Shown here piece after piece: positions 26,334-30,920 of a DNA stretch of 30,920 bases (positions within the stretch are counted from its first letter, which is position 1; every line of letters starts with the position of its first letter). Under the pieces are notes generated by a model. The model worked only from the letters and a program-made list of their open reading frames with translations. It ran no database searches and was not told the origin of the DNA. Origin of the DNA: Silene noctiflora (taxonomy: Eukaryota > Streptophyta > Magnoliopsida > Caryophyllales > Caryophyllaceae); the NCBI GenBank assembly GCA_009801015.1, contig VHZZ01001679.1:114256-145175 (forward strand). Reading direction: 5' to 3'. Both the position numbers and the translations under genes were made by a program.

Positions 26334-27122
26334 TGAAATGTTTAGAAGAAATTTTTTTTTAGAATCAAAATATAATTTTGGTTGATTTTTTCTCTTTAGT
26401 CGTTCTATTATTCTAAAACAAAACAAAGGAACGTAATTTTGGAAGTAATAGCCGAATGAAAATAGGTTACACATGACTTTTATTTCTATTTTTACTTATA
26501 TTGTTCTTATTTATTTATTTTCATGTTCATTCAAAGTTTAAAACTTAAGTCTCGGGTTTAGTGGCATAGACACGTTTAGTATAACGGAGTCAAGACCGTA
26601 ATTCGTTCCTAGTTAAATTTGTTTGATTTAATCTAAACTGAATCTAAAATTGTTTGATTAGATGAATAACGCAACCAAAAAAGCAAGTAATGGACAATTA
26701 TTAGGACATCTATGCAAACAAAAGGGACTTTGTAAATAACGGGCACATGGTTACATTACTTGGAGAGGGTGAATAAGTTTTAACATAAGACACAAATTCT
26801 CATTTAAGGGAGATTTATTGAACATAAAATACATAGGAGAACCAAAAATGAGAATAAATATAAAATGAATCTGGATTGGCCGTCTCATTTTCATGTCCTA
26901 TTTTATCTCACTATCTCTCCATTTGACACATAAACATTAAACATTAAAAATAAGTATTTAGATACTCCGTATTTAGATGGAACATGAAAGCGGGACAGAG
27001 ATCCGGACTTATAGTGGAGATACTCAAACACAGCAGTAGAAAGCAGTAGAAGGTAATACCACCAGATACACACTCTTGTTAATCGTCTCCATAGAATTTA
27101 ACTCTTCACTCGATCATTGATT
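26334..27122. other. Intergenic spacer between the convergent CDPK and NLR genes
   Basis: This is the shared 3' region of two converging genes. It is AT-rich and no gene was recognised. At 26791-26808 the 18-mer CACAAATTCTCATTTAAG is identical to the sequence opening the hairpin pair at 15982-15999, so it may be a solo end of that repeat family; it is not followed by the hairpin here. Confidence 0.6.
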
Positions 27123-30100
27123 TCATTCTTTCCCATTTTTAGCGGGTGTAATGGAAATATTGGGAATATGTTGAATTTTGAGCCAGTCTTCTCCTGATGG
27201 AGATTGGCATCTCTCCGCAAGCTCCATCGAGCATTCGTAAAGGCTTAGTGACATCAAGTTTGATAGGTTACTCATCTCGTGTGGCAGAGATTTCAATCTT
27301 GGGCATTTACTTATAGAAAGGCTTTCGAGTGAGGTGAGGCTGTCAATCCATTCTGGAACCGCCTCTAATGCTTCACAGTTGCGTATAGTTAGGCTTGTCA
27401 AAGAAGACATACCTCGAAACTCCTCAGGAAGATGTTCCCTTTGATTATTCTGAAAACGTAGGCAACGTAACATGGGGAGGTAGTTTTTGAGGAGAATGGC
27501 TGTTTGTCTCTGCTTAACACCCACATTTGATGGACCACATGTTTGCTCTGCTACAACCTTGGTTTTGCCACAAACACAGAGAGATTGTAAAGAAGAAATA
27601 CCTTGTTGAAACACTTGTGCCAATAAAATGACCATCTCCATGTCCATTGTCACCATCCGCAATTTGGGAAATGCAGGCACCAATTTCAGGAGTTGATTCT
27701 GACTGCAATCTTGAGCAGACTCCGTCATACTCCACCATCCCTTCAACTCAGGTATTTTTTTGAGGCAGAGTTGTGCCAGGGATGGGAATAAGGGAGCAGA
27801 TGGGCACTCGTTTGCGAGAACTACCATGTCACTTTTGTTGCTACTACCATTTTCTTCTATGTACTCCACCTTATCCAAGTTCCATAAGGTTAAAGATTTA
27901 AGACAACGGAGTCTTCCTAAGGAGCACATATTTATGCATTCTTTGCACTCATCTATTTCAATTTCAACCAGATTACGAAGCCACAAGTGGATACCTTCTC
28001 TCATCCAACATGGCAGCCTCTTTCCTCCATAGTTCCTTATCCTCAGGTATTCTAAATCAGCACCGGGTTTGAGGTTCTCTAGCACCATCTCGTCCTCTAA
28101 TCGGCTCTCTCTAAATTCCATCGTAAACACCTTAATCTCTTTCCTGTCCAGATTTGCAGCTTTGGCTTCTGACACTATATCCTTTGATCGATCAACCAAA
28201 ACAATTTTCAACACACCTTTAAGATTATCAAGACCGCCTAGGTCTGCCAGATCACACGCCAATTTAGCCTTAGTTCCATAAAGAGTGAGAGAGTTGCTTG
28301 GTTTTCCCACAATGAAATAATTTAGTGTTTCAAGACCCGTCAGTCTCTGCAACCCTTTGGGCATATGACTCAATTTGTCACAACCATAGAGGTTAAGGTG
28401 TCTGAGTGCCACTAGCTTGCTTATGTCCTCAGGTAACTCTTCAAGGTTCCCACAGTTGGATAGGTCAAGTAAGTAAAGATTCACCAACTGTGTAATTGAT
28501 TCAGGGAGTTTACGGATAAAGTTGCCCGATAAATCGAGATACCTCAAGTGAATCAGTTTGCCTATTGATCTTGGCAGTTTATTAATCCGTAGCCCATGCA
28601 TCCGCAGTGCCCTCAAAGACTCCATTCTGGATGTAAATATATCGTATAATTGGAAACGTCCACTAAGACGCAAGACGTCCCAATCATATGATGGAAGAGG
28701 GAGAAGGAACGACTTCAACTGCTTTAGTTTTAACAGCGACGATGGGACTTCCCAAACCGTGTAGTTTACAGCATGGAATGATACATGACAGACTCGTTCA
28801 TCAAATTCATTTGTATTTGAATCTGCCATTTTATACTTAAACCCGCCAATCGAGAGCACTAAATCATGCATCAGGTTGTGCTTACGAAAATAGGCAGGGC
28901 ACTTATACCCACCCCTGCCTGTAGAGTATAAAAATCCTTGATTTAGCAAGCACAACACATATCCTTCTGCCATCTCTTCTAGATTTTGGTCTGGGTACTC
29001 GCCTTCAACATATCCCATGGCGATCCAAAGACGAACGATAATAGTTTTTGGAATTGGAAACCCTTTGGGAACAAAGAGCAGTATACAACACAGAGTTTTA
29101 GCCTTGTACCCAACTGATCGTAACTGAGTTTGAGTGTGCCTATAACATCATTTCCATAGGAGGCAAAATTTGCAAGCTGAGCATTCCTAAAAGCTCGCCA
29201 TTCCTGCACAGTATGTTTCCCCGCTAAAAGGCTTCCAGTTGCCCGTATAACAAGGGGAACTTTCGGACACATCTTTGAAATCTCCTTCGCGATGGCCTCC
29301 ACCCCTGGCTCATGCCACTTCGTAGCAGCCACATATTGAAAGAGGAGCAATGAATCATCATCTTTTAAATCACTAACAATTAATGGGTCTTGGGTCCCAA
29401 AAATTCTAGCAACTGTTTTGCTACGTGTGGTAAGGAGAACTTTACTCCCCTGAGCCCCGGCCCTGAGCAGTGCTCTCAGTTCTATCCATTTTGCTCTCAA
29501 ACTGTCGTCATCCCACACACCATCCAAAACAAGCAGAAACCTCTTCCCAGCAATTGTTTGATATAGACGTCGTTGCAGCTGATCAATCCCGCAGTCGAGA
29601 GCTTTTTCATCAGTGGCACATGTCACCATTTGCCGTAACACGTCCTTGACATTAAAATCTTGGGTGGCGGAAACCCAAAGTTGCAAATCAAAATATCTTT
29701 GAAACCTTTCATCATTGTAGACATACTGAGCCAATGTAGTCTTCCCAACTCCACCTATTCCAACAAAGGAAACAACAGGGAGGACACCAGCAGCAGCTGA
29801 GGAGTCTAACAGCGAGCTTACCATCTTATCCCTGTCTCCATCTCGTCCAATTACCAGATCAGTACTCATATAAGACCCCGATACATTGCTCAATATTCGG
29901 GTTTGGTTCAAAGTTGTTGAGCTAACTATGCTTCCAAATTGGGCATGGTTTCTTGCAACGCGACACAGTTCCCTCGTAATACCCTTGATTTTCCTAGCAT
30001 CCTTGAAGGGGGATACTAGCTGGTTTGAAGTAGAAAAAAACAAGCGCGCCTCTTTGGAGAGCTTACTTCCGCCCATGAGTTGTTTCTGCTTGGCTTTTGC

Positions 30101-30352
30101 GGCTTTTGCATCTTGGAAATCAATTAATTTGGCAAGTCCATGTTCAAGCTTCTGGAGCACGTCTCGTTGAGAATGACTGCACACCTGCGATGAATCTGCA
30201 TCAAGAAGTGTAGCTTCAATTGTATTTTTGATACCCTGAAGCCCTTTAATTTGAGAATCAACGTCAGCTGCACCAACTATTGTTTCCCAAACTTGGGAAC
30301 CCACTTTCTCCCCAATAGTTTTAACCAACTCCGTTACCATCGATTCAGCCAT
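27123..30352 (-). CDS. CC-NB-ARC-LRR (RGA-type) disease resistance protein, frame broken once
   Basis: Intracellular immune receptor family. It is one exon on the minus strand in two overlapping frames: 30352 to about 29045 (436 residues before the break), then the other frame down to 27123 (its first Met at 29018; 631 residues from there). Seen in part one: Rx-N-like coiled-coil region (about 1-150), P-loop GIGGVGKTT (198-206), FDLQLWVSATQDF (RNBS-A), LLVLDGVW (kinase 2, 273-280; consensus LLVLDDVW), GSKVLLTTR (RNBS-B), CPKVPLVI (GLPL), CVVYCSLFPKGF (RNBS-D). In part two: RLWIAMGYVEGE, the MHD motif (LMHDLV, bases 28863-28871) and an LRR domain with IRKLPESITQLVNL-type repeats to the C-terminus. 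Together they make a normal length, about 1,080-1,090 residues. Trp ending kinase 2 fits the non-TIR class. The break lies in an A5 run; a sequencing error or a real loss of function are both possible. The EDVID region is degenerate. Confidence 0.9.
29045..29049 (-). other. Frameshift site in the NLR gene (A5 homopolymer)
   Basis: On the minus strand the frame reads through CSLFPKGFQFQK, and the next conserved residues (RLWIAMGYV) lie in the frame one base back. One missing base at or next to the five A (five T on the + strand) accounts for the shift. No GT-AG intron could bridge it because conserved residues sit within a few codons on both sides. Confidence 0.85.
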
Positions 30353-30920
30353 TTTAATTTGTACCGTCTTCTTAGGAGAAGGTTTTGTGTATGGTATCGT
30401 GTAATTGAGTAGATCAGATGTATTTAAAAAGAGGATTTGTGAAATGTGAAAATAAAATCGTAAAACTGAAGTATTTTTGTAGTTAATAAGAGGACTGGTT
30501 TAGTGGTTTGTAATTAAGAAGATGATATATATTGATTGATTGGTACTTTATTGATATAGTGAACAAGGAAATTTCCAGGAATTGCGAAACACAGTAAACG
30601 ACAGGAAACTAAGTAAAGCATTATGCTGGCCCTCAAAAAGAAAAGAAAAGTAAAGCATTATACTGTTGGCTTTATGATTGTGTTGAATTTTTTTATGAAG
30701 ATAAAAAAGATGGATACATCAAAATCAGCAGGACTAATAGCTATCATTAGACGTTAAAACATTGTTCACAAGTGAAAAACATCGATAATACCACAAGAAT
30801 GTAATCTCCGGCACTACGGGAATCAGGATAAGTTAAGTTTTGTGAACAGAATAGCTCAATATATAGGCCAATATAAACTAATCACAGAAGTTACCTTGAT
30901 TTCTACATTTACAACAGAAA
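30353..30920. other. 5' flank of the NLR gene, window end
   Basis: AT-rich upstream region of the minus-strand NLR; no further gene was recognised. A short direct repeat AAGTAAAGCATTATRCTG occurs at 30611 and 30648, on either side of an AAAAGAAAAG stretch. No promoter element was assigned. Confidence 0.5.

Noticed and set aside
27760-30170. Several plus-strand open frames of 68-94 codons opposite the NLR gene
   Set aside because: They are antisense shadows of the NLR coding sequence, with no motif, and inconsistent with the conserved minus-strand protein.
27123-30352. Two separate minus-strand genes (an NB-ARC protein and an LRR protein)
   Set aside because: The two frames carry consecutive parts of one NLR with conserved motifs only a few codons apart across the junction; one frameshifted gene is simpler.

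Overview
The window is plant nuclear DNA. It has split genes with GT-AG introns, an AT-rich background, plant-type protein families (a subfamily XII receptor kinase, a calcium-dependent protein kinase, a CC-NB-ARC-LRR protein, a thioredoxin-type glutathione peroxidase) and many short non-autonomous transposons. The coding style is eudicot. TTAAGACGG-type terminal inverted repeats and GAGACAGTCTC motifs in the spacers resemble repeats I associate with Amaranthaceae/Caryophyllales (spinach, beet, quinoa). The species is inference only.

Layout, left to right. (1) 1-14946 (+): the 3' nine-tenths of a cytosolic isoleucyl-tRNA synthetase gene. I could assemble 27 exons that keep one open frame of 1,053 codons to the stop; the N-terminus with the HIGH motif lies before the window. 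Its introns hold a tandem repeat array, two Stowaway MITEs, a 151-bp MITE with an 8-bp target duplication, a TTAAGACG-type inverted-repeat element and a (TA)n tract. (2) 14947-16764: repeat-filled spacer. (3) 16765-19912 (+): an intact two-exon LRR receptor kinase with a non-RD (HCD) catalytic loop, the EFR/FLS2/XA21 class. (4) 19913-20787: spacer with a tRNA-derived SINE-like sequence and a Stowaway MITE. (5) 20788-23020 (+): a six-exon, membrane-anchored, GPX3-like glutathione peroxidase. (6) 23853-26333 (+): an eight-exon CDPK close to CPK24, with acylation signals and four good EF-hands. (7) 27123-30352 (-): a single-exon CC-NB-ARC-LRR resistance-gene homologue whose frame is broken once, in an A5 homopolymer between the RNBS-D motif and the winged-helix region.

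The genes are independent plant transcription units, not an operon. A surface pattern-recognition receptor, a Ca2+-responsive kinase, a peroxide-reducing enzyme and an intracellular immune receptor lie within 14 kb, but I see nothing in the sequence that makes this a functional cluster. I found no new multi-gene system. The most useful observations are the NLR frameshift and its altered Walker B residue, the altered motif in the peroxidase, the GC-AG intron, the intronic repeat array that copies a splice donor, and the well-bounded MITEs. Two undetermined bases (N) occur, at 11021 (intron) and 22383 (last base of a peroxidase exon).
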